Positions 1 through 7,762 of a DNA stretch of 64,000 nucleotides are shown one piece after another. The stretch covers positions 62,001 through 126,000 of the forward strand of contig JAXMOE010000006.1 in NCBI GenBank assembly GCA_034670025.1, in the 5' to 3' direction. This DNA is from PGYR01 sp034670025 (GTDB lineage Bacteria > Bacteroidota > Ignavibacteria > Kapaibacteriales > UBA2268). Made by a program: the position numbers and the translations under genes. Positions within the stretch are counted from its first letter, which is position 1. Every line of letters begins with the position of its first letter. The notes beneath the pieces were generated by a model. That model ran no database searches. It was not told the origin of the DNA and saw only the letters and a program-made list of their open reading frames with translations.

Positions 1-67
1 TGTGATGGAGTCTGTCTATTTGATACATAATCCCCTATGGAGTTAGATTTACGATAGTAGGTTTCCT

Positions 68-110
68 TCCATAGACTCTTTATCTCGACTACCCTTGGCA
101 CAAGCGCTAC
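68..110. repeat. Imperfect direct repeat, copy A
   Basis: A stretch of about 43 bases that recurs, with roughly eight mismatches, at 2370-2412 on the same strand. Both copies begin TCCAT, contain CTTTA.CTCGA and end AAGCGCTA. The two copies bracket the propeller gene between them. The bases just after this copy (CAGAGTGACAGTGG) resemble the repeat-rich spacer near 18590 (CAGAGTGACGGTGG). It therefore looks like a fragment of a dispersed non-coding repeat family. The alignment was made by eye. Confidence 0.5.
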
Positions 111-173
111 TTTCAGAGTGACAGTGGATTTTTATTATAGAGGATTTCATTTTCAATATCATAAATAAATTAC

Positions 174-181
174 TATATTTG
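174..181 (+). promoter_or_regulatory. Bacteroidota-type -7 promoter box
   Basis: TATATTTG fits the TAnnTTTG -7 consensus of Bacteroidota housekeeping sigma factors. It lies about 60 bases upstream of the ATG at 242, which opens a signal peptide. I see no clear TTG at -33. Its position supports 242, not 342, as the original start of the first gene. Confidence 0.45.
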
Positions 182-241
182 TCAAATACAGTGGAAAAAA
201 GTATATTTAGAGACTCTAATTGCAACAACTTAATAAAAACT

Positions 242-295
242 ATGAAAAATAAAGCTTACCTGCTACTGATTATTCTTTTGGCTACTGCTACCTAA
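242..295 (+). pseudogene. Detached signal-peptide start of the following gene
   Basis: An ATG here opens 17 codons, MKNKAYLLLIILLATAT, which are a typical Sec signal peptide, followed by a TAA at 293-295. One frame over, the bases immediately downstream read NLFSKQIPGSSGYYYP and then run without a stop into the gene called from 342. Skipping a single base at or just before 293 would join the two parts. This is either a real frameshift or a one-base sequence error. The indel must lie before the TAA, because the other frame has a stop at 267-269. Confidence 0.6.
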
Positions 296-341
296 TCTTT
301 TTTCCAAACAGATACCGGGAAGTTCAGGTTATTATTATCCA

Positions 342-2318
342 ATGTCAAATGGGAAATATCTAGTATTAGACTTTAACTCACATATTTCTATCTATGATAT
401 TGAAGAGGACTCTCTTGTAAAGAGTATAGGCTTAGAACACCCAATTTATGCGGTAACAAACGAACATTATAATTATTATGAAGAAGGTAATTTAAAAAAA
501 ATTGATATACACACAGGGAAAGAAATCTTATCTTTCCCTGTATCAACTGAGACAAACAATGAAACCATTAAGAATTTAACTATTTTTGAAGGTAATTATT
601 TTATTTACAAAACAAGTAAATCATATTATCTTGTTGAGGATACTGATTCAGGATATGAGTTTACCTATTTATTTGAGATTGCTGATGACTTTATGTTTGG
701 CAACAATAAAGGAATTTATTACAATGATGGTCAGATAATTTATATTGATGATGATGGCTTTCCTAAAAGCATTTCTCATGAATTTGAAAATGGGGTAGAA
801 GCATTCTCCTATAAGGATGGTTATATTATTTACAATTTGCAAGTAGACGGTATTGACTATATTGCGTCTTATAACACTGTAAATAAAATTAAACGAAGAG
901 TAGAACATAGTGAAGCATACCGACTAAAAATAGTTGGTGATAAGGTAGTCACTTACAATAATATTTTATGGAGAAGCTTATCTGTAATGTCATTTGATTT
1001 ATTCGAGTATTTTGTATTTCAAATGTCCGAAATGTTTCCTATTAATTATTTAACTGTGTTTGATGATAGTAGGATAGTCGCTACTTCGGAAACAAATTTA
1101 ACTTCTTATATGTTGAATTTAGATAATGAAACAAAAAAGCAAATAAATAGAAACACTTCAAATATAGAGGCGTTTACTTTTTCAAAAGATTCAAAATACA
1201 TAGCTGTTATCAATGGTTCATTAGTTCCAGATTTAGGGAATAAATTATTCAAGGTTATTGAATTAGAAACTAATAATATAGTCTATGAATATTATTACAG
1301 TACTGAGAATTTTATTGAACAAATGTTCTATAATGACGAACATGGTTTTGTATTCCAAAGTGGTGATTATGAATTAAGTAGTTTTCTTCCAAATCACGAC
1401 TCGGAAATAAAAAGTATAATCAAAACAGAAGAAGAAATCACTTCACATAACCTAAATGATGAATTATTGTTTGTAGGGCATAATAATCAGTTCGATATGT
1501 ATAACCTATCTGAAATGAATAATATATACCGCAAAGAAGTTAACGGGAAGATAGATCTTATTAGATTTAATTCTAGGTGTGTTATCTTTAATAATTTAAT
1601 TGGTTTCGAAAACAATGGAAGAGAATCAACATTATATAGATTGAACTTACATGACTTTGAATTAGATAGTATTAATTTGGGTAGCCATATTAATTTGAAA
1701 CTTGGTCAAGAATCGGCTCCTCAATTTGGAGTCAATGAAAAATATCTTTACAAAATACGAAAATATAATACTGTTTGGTTCTTAAGATTAGACCAAGAAA
1801 AATTAGGTGAAAATAGAGTTGAATATGGTGAAGAATTTGGAACAATTATATCCATAAATGACTCAATTTATGTTTGTACAGCAAGAGATGATCCATATTT
1901 TATAAAAAAGGTGAAGTTCGACTATGATGAGTTAACATACGAAGTTCTAGAAGACTATCCGATTGATATTCCTAAAATTACATATCCTTGGGGAAGTACT
2001 AGTGAGACAGATATAAGTAGGTTAGTAGTCAATGACAAATATATAGCTTATGCAAACTACATTGAAAACACGATAAGAATTATCGAAGATGATGATTTGG
2101 TTACTACAGTTGAAACCTACGAAACTATATCCGAAGATGAGTTCATAGAACTGTTGCAGAGTGGGCAGTATGAAGTAAATGTTTATGATTTAAGTGGTAG
2201 AGTAATAGATGAAGACATTGTTTCATTAGACGAAATTAACAGACTCAAGAGCAACGCACCTTATCTTGTAAGCATTCGGAATGAAAAGCTAAATAAAGTC
2301 TATAAATTAATAAAATAG
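342..2318 (+). CDS. Secreted propeller-like protein with T9SS sorting domain, 5' end frameshifted
   Basis: I do not recognise a named family. The 658 residues hold repeated blocks of the kind seen in beta-propellers, such as KYLVLDFNSHISIYDIEEDS and KYIAVINGSL, and are rich in Asn, Asp and Tyr. The last 70 or so residues look like a T9SS type A sorting domain: VNVYDLSGRVIDED, then YLVSIRNEKLNKVYKLIK. Such a cargo needs a Sec signal peptide, but the first in-frame ATG at 342 gives none. The missing signal peptide is in another frame at 242-293, so the gene is probably broken by a one-base indel. A similar protein, probably a paralogue, lies at 58153-60240 on the other strand. The substrate or role is unknown. 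Confidence 0.7.
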   Translation: MSNGKYLVLDFNSHISIYDIEEDSLVKSIGLEHPIYAVTNEHYNYYEEGNLKKIDIHTGKEILSFPVSTETNNETIKNLTIFEGNYFIYKTSKSYYLVEDTDSGYEFTYLFEIADDFMFGNNKGIYYNDGQIIYIDDDGFPKSISHEFENGVEAFSYKDGYIIYNLQVDGIDYIASYNTVNKIKRRVEHSEAYRLKIVGDKVVTYNNILWRSLSVMSFDLFEYFVFQMSEMFPINYLTVFDDSRIVATSETNLTSYMLNLDNETKKQINRNTSNIEAFTFSKDSKYIAVINGSLVPDLGNKLFKVIELETNNIVYEYYYSTENFIEQMFYNDEHGFVFQSGDYELSSFLPNHDSEIKSIIKTEEEITSHNLNDELLFVGHNNQFDMYNLSEMNNIYRKEVNGKIDLIRFNSRCVIFNNLIGFENNGRESTLYRLNLHDFELDSINLGSHINLKLGQESAPQFGVNEKYLYKIRKYNTVWFLRLDQEKLGENRVEYGEEFGTIISINDSIYVCTARDDPYFIKKVKFDYDELTYEVLEDYPIDIPKITYPWGSTSETDISRLVVNDKYIAYANYIENTIRIIEDDDLVTTVETYETISEDEFIELLQSGQYEVNVYDLSGRVIDEDIVSLDEINRLKSNAPYLVSIRNEKLNKVYKLIK

Positions 2319-2369
2319 GGGAAAGAAGAATACTCAATAAAAGTTATTTTTTTTTCGTTTAACTTAAAC

Positions 2370-2412
2370 TCCATGGATTCTTTACCTCGAATACGCTTGT
2401 CTGAAGCGCTAT
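2370..2412. repeat. Imperfect direct repeat, copy B
   Basis: Second copy of the roughly 43-base repeat at 68-110, in the same orientation. It lies 52 bases after the stop of the propeller gene, so the gene is bracketed by the pair. No terminal inverted repeats or transposase accompany it. Confidence 0.45.
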
Positions 2413-2527
2413 ACGTGATTATTTCAAATCAGACACAGACTACGTAGCCAACATAGATCAAGCACTGAAAGATCAGTCTTGGGAGAGTCTGGCTAAGAAG
2501 GTGGAAGTTTTTTATAATGAGTTGTGA
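2405..2527 (+). pseudogene. Remnant C-terminus, possibly of a glycosyltransferase
   Basis: This frame reads SAIRDYFKSDTDYV, then ALKDQSWESLAKKVEVFYNE, and stops at TGA 2525-2527, with a TGA immediately upstream at 2402-2404. The composition is that of a normal soluble protein rather than random AT-rich sequence. The SW..LA.K....Y pattern resembles the last helix of GT4 (group 1) glycosyltransferases. It has no start codon and only 40 residues, so it would be the tail of a gene truncated when the neighbouring segment arrived. The family assignment is weak. Confidence 0.35.
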
Positions 2528-2550
2528 TGGGAAAAGTAAATTTATATTTA

Positions 2551-2558
2551 TATATTTG
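2551..2558 (+). promoter_or_regulatory. Bacteroidota-type -7 promoter box
   Basis: TATATTTG matches TAnnTTTG and lies 40 bases upstream of the lipoprotein ATG at 2598. A TTG lies at 2522-2524, further away than usual for a -33 element. The box sits inside the longer open frame that begins at 2517, which argues that 2598 is the true start. Confidence 0.4.
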
Positions 2559-2597
2559 ATAATTATAATTTCACTTAACAAACATAGGATTTTACAA

Positions 2598-3290
2598 ATG
2601 AAAAAAATATTAGTGATTTTTGCATTATTAGCATTTACTTTAGTTGGCTGTAAAGATGACGACGATAGTACAGGCCCTTCTGGGGAAGCAATTTCGTTTC
2701 CACTAGCTGTTGGAAACTATTGGAATTTCAATGAATATGAATATGATGCTGATACTGATACACAAGGTGATTTGGTCGGGACTTATAGAATAGACATCGT
2801 TGGTAATACTACTTATAAAGGAAAAGATGCTTATCAGGTAGTACAATCAGCCGAATTTGAATCAGATACATCTTATATAGCAATGGAAGACGGTGTGCTA
2901 TATACAGGTGGTGAAACTTATGGAACTCAAGCTGATCTTGTACCTGACTGGATTAAACTTTACGACCCTAATTCTACTTCTTGGGTTACAATGGACATCG
3001 ACTTTTCTCAAGACGGTATCTCTACTAAGTTGAAAGGTAATGCAAGCAATGAAGGAGAAACTACAGTATCAATAGGTGGCGAAAGCCGTTCAGCTGTTAG
3101 AATAAAGCAAACAATAGAAATGGAATCTTCGTTTACTATTGCTGGTCAAACACAAACTCAGAAACAAACTATTATACAAGATTATTTGTTTGTTAATGGT
3201 ATAGGTTTTTATCAAATTACATCCATTTCTGACAATATTCTTATAGATGATAGCATAGAAATATTAGTTGACTATGATGTCAGCAATTAA
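2598..3290 (+). CDS. Secreted lipoprotein of unknown function
   Basis: The 230-residue product begins MKKILVIFALLAFTLVGCKD, a signal peptide II with lipobox LVGC, so the mature protein should be lipidated at Cys18 and held in an envelope membrane. An acidic DDDD stretch follows the cysteine. The rest is a beta-rich domain starting near PLAVGNYWNFNEYEYDA, a pattern common in secreted Bacteroidota lipoproteins of unknown role. I moved the start from 2517 to 2598 because only this start gives a clean signal peptide and has a promoter box upstream. A strong terminator follows, so the gene is monocistronic. Confidence 0.75.
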   Translation: MKKILVIFALLAFTLVGCKDDDDSTGPSGEAISFPLAVGNYWNFNEYEYDADTDTQGDLVGTYRIDIVGNTTYKGKDAYQVVQSAEFESDTSYIAMEDGVLYTGGETYGTQADLVPDWIKLYDPNSTSWVTMDIDFSQDGISTKLKGNASNEGETTVSIGGESRSAVRIKQTIEMESSFTIAGQTQTQKQTIIQDYLFVNGIGFYQITSISDNILIDDSIEILVDYDVSN

Positions 3291-3319
3291 AACTATTAAT
3301 TAGAATTAGATTAATAACA

Positions 3320-3350
3320 AGCCCAGTTGGTTTTCCAGTTGGGCTATTTT
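3320..3350 (+). terminator. Rho-independent terminator
   Basis: AGCCCAGTTGG (3320-3330) pairs with CCAGTTGGGCT (3335-3345) with two G-U pairs across a TTTT loop, followed by ATTTT. It ends the lipoprotein gene and sits between convergent genes, so it may also stop transcripts from the minus strand. Confidence 0.8.
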
Positions 3351-3361
3351 ATTTAATTATT

Positions 3362-4165
3362 CTATATTTTTCTACCTACTAATGCATACACCATAGGCAT
3401 TTTATCAGAAAATTTTTCTAGTCTGAATTTCTTTTTTTCAACCTCTATCATTCCTTTAAAACAGTTGTATGGTGAGTAATCGTATTCGTCGAATGATTGA
3501 ATACTGATATTGTTTTTAATAAGACTATTGATTAAATCACTCGTGCTGTGGTTCCAACCAACAGTAGTTTGTTCTATCTCGGAATTTGGATCTGCATAAG
3601 TGCCAGTTTCATTTTCGATTATTGCTTCTTTGTTGAAATAGCTATAACTTAGCTCTGTAAAGTCATTGTCATACATCCATACAAAAGGATGGAAATCAAC
3701 TATAAGAAACTTTCCATCAGGTTTAAGAAAATGAGACACTACATTAGCCCATTTGTTTAAGTCGGGAAGCCAACCAATTGTCCCATAACTCGTAAAAACA
3801 TAGTCAAATTTTCCTTCTAAGTTGTTTGGTAAGTCATAAATATCACTACATACGAACTTTGTATTAGTTCCCATTGTATTTGCAAGTTTCACTGCTTCAT
3901 CTATAGCAACATCAGATATATCGACACCTGTTGCATCAGCTCCCATTTTGGATAATGATATTGTGTCTTGACCAAAGTGGCACTGAAGGTGCAGTATTGA
4001 TTTACCAGTTATGTCGCCAAGTAACTCAAATTCGATGGGATTAAGTGAAGTCTGTCCTTCCAGAAAACTCTTCATATCATAGAAATCAGATTCTATGTGA
4101 GTGCCGACCTTATTGTTCCAGGCCTTTCTGTTGAACTCTTTGTACTCTTGTTCTATGTTTTTCAT
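3362..4165 (-). CDS. Class I SAM-dependent methyltransferase
   Basis: The 267-residue protein has the Rossmann methyltransferase core. Motif I appears as LHLQCHFGQDTISLSKMGA near residue 60, followed by the acidic end of strand 2 in TGVDISDVAI and the VFTSYGTIGWLPDL segment that usually ends strand 4. It transfers a methyl group from S-adenosylmethionine, but the acceptor cannot be told from the sequence. It is the last gene of a minus-strand operon, 7 bases after a two-helix membrane protein and downstream of murQ. Nothing in the context fixes its substrate. It probably acts in the cytosol, since no signal peptide is present. Confidence 0.8.
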   Translation of the reverse strand: MKNIEQEYKEFNRKAWNNKVGTHIESDFYDMKSFLEGQTSLNPIEFELLGDITGKSILHLQCHFGQDTISLSKMGADATGVDISDVAIDEAVKLANTMGTNTKFVCSDIYDLPNNLEGKFDYVFTSYGTIGWLPDLNKWANVVSHFLKPDGKFLIVDFHPFVWMYDNDFTELSYSYFNKEAIIENETGTYADPNSEIEQTTVGWNHSTSDLINSLIKNNISIQSFDEYDYSPYNCFKGMIEVEKKKFRLEKFSDKMPMVYALVGRKI

Positions 4166-4172
4166 AACAATA

Positions 4173-4670
4173 CTATTCTATATGCACTCTATCGCGGATA
4201 GAATCTTCGAAGAAGTGGTGGAGTGCAAACATCTGCTCTGCTCCAATTTTCTGACCTAATTGAGCGATGAGATATATGAGTAGGGCTATTCCTAATAAGA
4301 CTGGAACACCTGTGTAAATCAAATCGGGGTTTTCGTTCATCTGCCACTCTACTCCGCCCCAGACCAACAGACCAGCTAATAGCATAGCAATAGAGCCATA
4401 GGCAAAAGCGAACAGAGTCCAAACGCTTGATTTTGGGCTGTAAAGTCCTCTGATTAAAGTGCCTTTTTCGTGTTCTTCTAACATTAATGTTAGTTCGGGA
4501 GACCAGTAGTGGTTATCTTTTTCTGCAATTCGGAATTTGACCATAGCGTTGGCAACAGTTCCGTTAAACTCATCGGTTGAATCTATTATTTTCTGGAAGT
4601 GTACTCTGTGTTCTTCTACCGAACCAGAGCTGACTTTTTTAAATCTAGGTCTTAGTTTGAAACTGCTCAT
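4173..4670 (-). CDS. Small membrane protein of unknown function
   Basis: I do not recognise this 165-residue protein. The first 85 residues are soluble and mixed in charge (for example KVSSGSVEEHRVHFQKI). Two hydrophobic helices follow, near residues 86-108 (FAFAYGSIAMLLAGLLVWG) and 120-140 (GVPVLLGIALLIYLIAQLG). The end is short and charged (HHFFEDSIRDRVHIE). It lies 12 bases downstream of murQ and 7 bases before the methyltransferase, so it is translated from the same transcript. No catalytic motif is visible. Confidence 0.6.
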   Translation of the reverse strand: MSSFKLRPRFKKVSSGSVEEHRVHFQKIIDSTDEFNGTVANAMVKFRIAEKDNHYWSPELTLMLEEHEKGTLIRGLYSPKSSVWTLFAFAYGSIAMLLAGLLVWGGVEWQMNENPDLIYTGVPVLLGIALLIYLIAQLGQKIGAEQMFALHHFFEDSIRDRVHIE

Positions 4671-4682
4671 AGTGCCTGCTGG

Positions 4683-5606
4683 TTAATCTAATATTGCTTT
4701 TTTTATAAACCCATTACTCTGTTCTAATCTTTCGGAAGCTTCTTGCTTATTGCAATTTGCTAAGCTCATAACAATGGCCGTTTTTACGTGATTGTCGCTG
4801 TCAATTAATAGCTGAGTTGCGGCATCATAATCCACTTCACAGATATTCATTATTATCTTTTTGGAACGCTCTATAAGCTTCGAATTCGATTGCTTCAAAT
4901 CAACCATCACGTTGCCATAGGTTTTACCCAATCGAACCATAGCCGCAGAGGTGAGCATATTGAGCACCATTTTCTGAGCCGTTCCGGACTTCATTCTTGT
5001 AGAACCTGCTACTACTTCGGGGCCAACATTTGGTGAAATTACTATGTCTGGCTTTACTGAAAGTGAGCTGATTTTATTATGCCCAGCAGTAGTGACTAAC
5101 AGAGTCAAGCAACCAATATCATTAGCTTTTTGCAATGCTCCCAGCACATAAGGAGTCCGCCCCGAAGCAGCAAGTCCGCAAGCGATGTCATTTGCAGTCA
5201 GCCCTGCTTTTACTACTTCATCTATTCCGTGCTGTGGGTCGTCTTCTGCTCCTTCTTGCGCCACAAATACTGCTTCCTTGCCACCAGCGATTTTGCCTTG
5301 TACCAATTCGTGCTCGGTACCAAATGTGGGTGGACATTCAGAAGCGTCCAATATTCCTAATCGCCCAGAAGTGCCAGCACCAAAGTAGAACAAACGCCCA
5401 CCTTTCTGAAATCTTTCAACTATTCCGTCCACGGCTTTGGCTATATTGTCTAATTCTGCTTCCACTGCAATTGCAATTTTTTTATCTTCAGAATTGATGA
5501 TTTCTACAATTGTTTTAGAGTCAGAAATATCAATATCCTTAGAATCAGGATTTATCTGCTCGGTAGATAGCGTACTAATCTCTTTGAATAAATCAGATTC
5601 TGGCAT
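4683..5606 (-). CDS. murQ: N-acetylmuramic acid 6-phosphate etherase
   Basis: MurQ cleaves the D-lactyl ether of MurNAc-6-phosphate to give GlcNAc-6-phosphate during recycling of peptidoglycan sugars in the cytosol. The 307 residues are the usual family length and carry the SIS sugar-isomerase fold. The family signatures are clear: RLFYFGAGTSGRLGILDASE near residue 75, CPPTFGT just after it, and the glycine-rich GPEVVAGSTRMKSGTAQK segment near 200. The glutamates in DASECPP and in the following GTEHELVQG to EGAEDD stretch are where the family has its catalytic acids. The start codon overlaps the stop of the upstream lipoprotein gene as TAATG, so the two are translationally coupled. No kinase or transporter for MurNAc is nearby. 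Confidence 0.95.
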   Translation of the reverse strand: MPESDLFKEISTLSTEQINPDSKDIDISDSKTIVEIINSEDKKIAIAVEAELDNIAKAVDGIVERFQKGGRLFYFGAGTSGRLGILDASECPPTFGTEHELVQGKIAGGKEAVFVAQEGAEDDPQHGIDEVVKAGLTANDIACGLAASGRTPYVLGALQKANDIGCLTLLVTTAGHNKISSLSVKPDIVISPNVGPEVVAGSTRMKSGTAQKMVLNMLTSAAMVRLGKTYGNVMVDLKQSNSKLIERSKKIIMNICEVDYDAATQLLIDSDNHVKTAIVMSLANCNKQEASERLEQSNGFIKKAILD

Positions 5607-6139
5607 TATTGGCTATCAATCATTTGAAATTTAATATTGCGGTCTTCCATTTTGCTTACAACTGACTCATATTCTGTGTCAATTTCACCAGACTTAATAC
5701 CATTTATTATATATGGCTCACTTATAACTACAGTTCTAAAGCTATAATTAAATGGTGGGAACTGCTGCCCCGCTGGATGAGTGTCGAAGTATTCTATTTT
5801 AACTTGTTCAAAGCTGTAGCTCGGTACTAATTCAATAGAATAGGTAACGCCATCACCATCAGTATAGACTTGAGTTTGGGGTAGCTCAACGTAGTTAGGG
5901 TCTGCTTCTGTTCCTATGTTCAAGTAGGTGATAAAGTATCCATAATCTAATATATCGTAATTTATTTCTGGAGCATTTATAGTGGCAAAATATCCAGAAT
6001 TACCATCATAAAGGTTCCAACTAAGTTCGTCTAATGTATAGACAAATGTTGAGTAATCAGATTTGTAATCTGTTGCACTGTCATCGCTACAAGAGCTAAG
6101 TGCAAATAAAGCAGCTACTGCTAATAATATGTATTTCAT
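5606..6139 (-). CDS. Lipoprotein of unknown function
   Basis: The 177-residue product starts MKYILLAVAALFALSSCSDD, a lipoprotein signal with lipobox LSSC and an acidic residue pair after the cysteine. I chose the start at 6139 rather than 6166 because it begins the signal peptide directly. The mature part is beta-rich with a predicted immunoglobulin-like feel (TFVYTLDELSWNLYDG, then YGYFITYLNIG), but I recognise no family. It is the first gene of the operon that continues with murQ, a membrane protein and a methyltransferase. That placement may mean an envelope role, which is inference. Confidence 0.7.
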   Translation of the reverse strand: MKYILLAVAALFALSSCSDDSATDYKSDYSTFVYTLDELSWNLYDGNSGYFATINAPEINYDILDYGYFITYLNIGTEADPNYVELPQTQVYTDGDGVTYSIELVPSYSFEQVKIEYFDTHPAGQQFPPFNYSFRTVVISEPYIINGIKSGEIDTEYESVVSKMEDRNIKFQMIDSQ

Positions 6140-6319
6140 AATAGTTTCCATTTTTAGTTTGTACAATATAGTAAATGAAACGAAGAAATCTTAATAAGGT
6201 TCTGTGTAGCATATAATTTTAAGAAATAATTAAAAAAAGAGCAAAAAAATTTGGAAGTAATATTTAGATACCATAATTTAGGATAAAAGAGTCTTTAATA
6301 TTATTAAAAAGGTTTCCGA

Positions 6320-6799
6320 ATGTCATTATTATCAAAATCATGTGTGTATGGGATAAGAGCTTCTATACTTATGGCTGTTAGGGAACAAGACAAAAACAAG
6401 TATTTGTCTATTAAAGATATTGCGGAAGAGTTGAATTTGTCAGCTCATTTTTTGACGAAGATATTGCAACAATTAACTCAAAAAGGATTGTTGGTGTCAC
6501 ACAGAGGACCGAAAGGTGGAGTTAGATTTTCAAGACCAGCAAAAGAGATTATGCTCATTGAGATAGTAGAAGCAATAGATGGATTGGGATTGTTCGAAGA
6601 ATGTGCTTTGGGGTTAGCTGGCTGTGGTACAGCTGCACCTTGCCCACTACACGATAGTTGGTCTAAGCATAAGGTTGAACTAAGAAAATTATTTGAGAAA
6701 GAGAATTTGAGTGAGGTTGCTCAAAATGTGAAAGACGCTGGTTTGAGATTGAGAACTGTGAGCCAAGCTGAACTATTGAATATGAAAAGTTATAAATAG
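6320..6799 (+). CDS. Rrf2-family regulator, probable Fe-S sensor of the nos cluster
   Basis: Rrf2 proteins (IscR, NsrR, RsrR) bind DNA through an N-terminal winged helix and often sense NO, iron or redox state with an Fe-S cluster. This 159-residue protein has the winged helix (LSIKDIAEELNLSAHFLTKI near residues 29-48) and the wing HRGPKGGVRFSRP. Its three cysteines, C95, C102 and C108, are spaced Cx6Cx5C in the usual cluster-binding loop. It begins the nitrous oxide reductase cluster and ends 13 bases before the next gene, so it is probably co-transcribed and autoregulated. An NsrR-like NO sensor is the likeliest role. A recognisable operator was not found in the 150 bases upstream. Confidence 0.85.
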   Translation: MSLLSKSCVYGIRASILMAVREQDKNKYLSIKDIAEELNLSAHFLTKILQQLTQKGLLVSHRGPKGGVRFSRPAKEIMLIEIVEAIDGLGLFEECALGLAGCGTAAPCPLHDSWSKHKVELRKLFEKENLSEVAQNVKDAGLRLRTVSQAELLNMKSYK

Positions 6800-6812
6800 T
6801 AACACTAATATT

Positions 6813-7259
6813 ATGAAGAATAATCAAATATATCATGCTAAAAGAACAGCAATTTACTTTGTTACTATTGGAGTAATCATAAGTTATCTGACTATAGTAT
6901 TTATGATTGAGATTGGTTATCTGAAGCAAAGTGTAACTCAATATAATGTATTGCATACAAAATTGGCTTTTGCTTTTATAACTATGCAACTTATTCTTTT
7001 TGTTTGGAAAGTTATAATTAATGATAAACAAGAGCTTTTCAAATTTGAAAATGTAGCAATTGCACAGATATTCATAATCGAATATCTTATTTTGAGTAAT
7101 CAATCATTGCTCAGTGTTTATGAGCTAACGGCATTCCCAATTGTGAATGCTTTGCAAGTAGCAAAAATAGTAATATTACTGGTGTGTTCAGTTATGTCAG
7201 TGATAGAAATAATAGAAGAAAATAATTATAAATATTTACAAATAAATACTTCGGAGTGA
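6813..7259 (+). CDS. Four-helix membrane protein of the nos cluster, function unknown
   Basis: The 148-residue protein has four hydrophobic helices: near residues 11-33 (AIYFVTIGVIISYLTIVFMI), 48-66 (LAFAFITMQLILFVWKVII), 80-95 (VAIAQIFIIEYLILS) and 108-128. A short polar tail follows. Two histidines (residues 8 and 47) lie near membrane boundaries and could bind haem or copper, but I recognise no family. It sits between the Rrf2 regulator and the cytochrome c gene. Its stop codon lies just before that gene's start, so co-translation is likely. A role in electron delivery to NosZ or in copper handling is only inference from position. Confidence 0.65.
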   Translation: MKNNQIYHAKRTAIYFVTIGVIISYLTIVFMIEIGYLKQSVTQYNVLHTKLAFAFITMQLILFVWKVIINDKQELFKFENVAIAQIFIIEYLILSNQSLLSVYELTAFPIVNALQVAKIVILLVCSVMSVIEIIEENNYKYLQINTSE

Positions 7260-7261
7260 GT

Positions 7262-7735
7262 ATGAAAAAGCTATTAATTATAGCAACAATAATCGCTATT
7301 CTATTTATGTCTTGTGGAGAAGCCGGCGACTCAAAGATAGAGGCAGGTAAATTAAGCAATAACACGGAAGCTGTGGAAGAAAGCAGTGGTGACGGTGCTA
7401 ATGACGGTAAGGGTGTTGGCCCAATTACTTCAGTAACTCTGGGTGACATAGATGAAGCTATGGCTACAGAAGGTGCTGAAATATTCAAAACTAACTGTAG
7501 TGCTTGTCACAAAATGGACAAACGATTTGTAGGTCCGGCTATGGCAAAAGTTACTGAAAGAAGAAAGCCAGAATGGATTATGAATATGATTATGAATCCA
7601 GAAAAAATGGTAAAAGAAGACCCAGTTGCTCAAGAGCTTTTGGCTGAGTATTTGGCACCTATGGCAAATCAGAACATAACTGAAGATCAAGCTAGAAAAA
7701 TATTAGAACACTTTAGAAATTACGATAATCAATAA
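7262..7735 (+). CDS. Monohaem cytochrome c lipoprotein, likely electron donor to NosZ
   Basis: The 157-residue product starts MKKLLIIATIIAILFMSCGE, a lipoprotein signal (lipobox FMSC), followed by a flexible acidic linker of about 45 residues. A class I cytochrome c domain follows: CSACH at residues 79-83 binds one haem, and the RFVGPAMAKVTERR segment is typical. A methionine in YLAPMANQNIT is the probable sixth ligand. Clade II nos clusters often include such cytochromes, which pass electrons from the quinol pool to NosZ. A GTG six bases upstream is in frame, but the ATG at 7262 is better placed after the GGAG at 7253. It lies 27 bases before nosZ. Confidence 0.88.
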   Translation: MKKLLIIATIIAILFMSCGEAGDSKIEAGKLSNNTEAVEESSGDGANDGKGVGPITSVTLGDIDEAMATEGAEIFKTNCSACHKMDKRFVGPAMAKVTERRKPEWIMNMIMNPEKMVKEDPVAQELLAEYLAPMANQNITEDQARKILEHFRNYDNQ

Positions 7736-7762
7736 ATTTTTATAATCTTAGGAGATAATAAG

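Noticed and set aside
6663..7103. 146-residue minus-strand frame across the Rrf2 and membrane-protein genes
   Set aside because: It is opposite two genes with clear domains, has no domain of its own, and its composition is that of reverse-complement AT-rich sequence.
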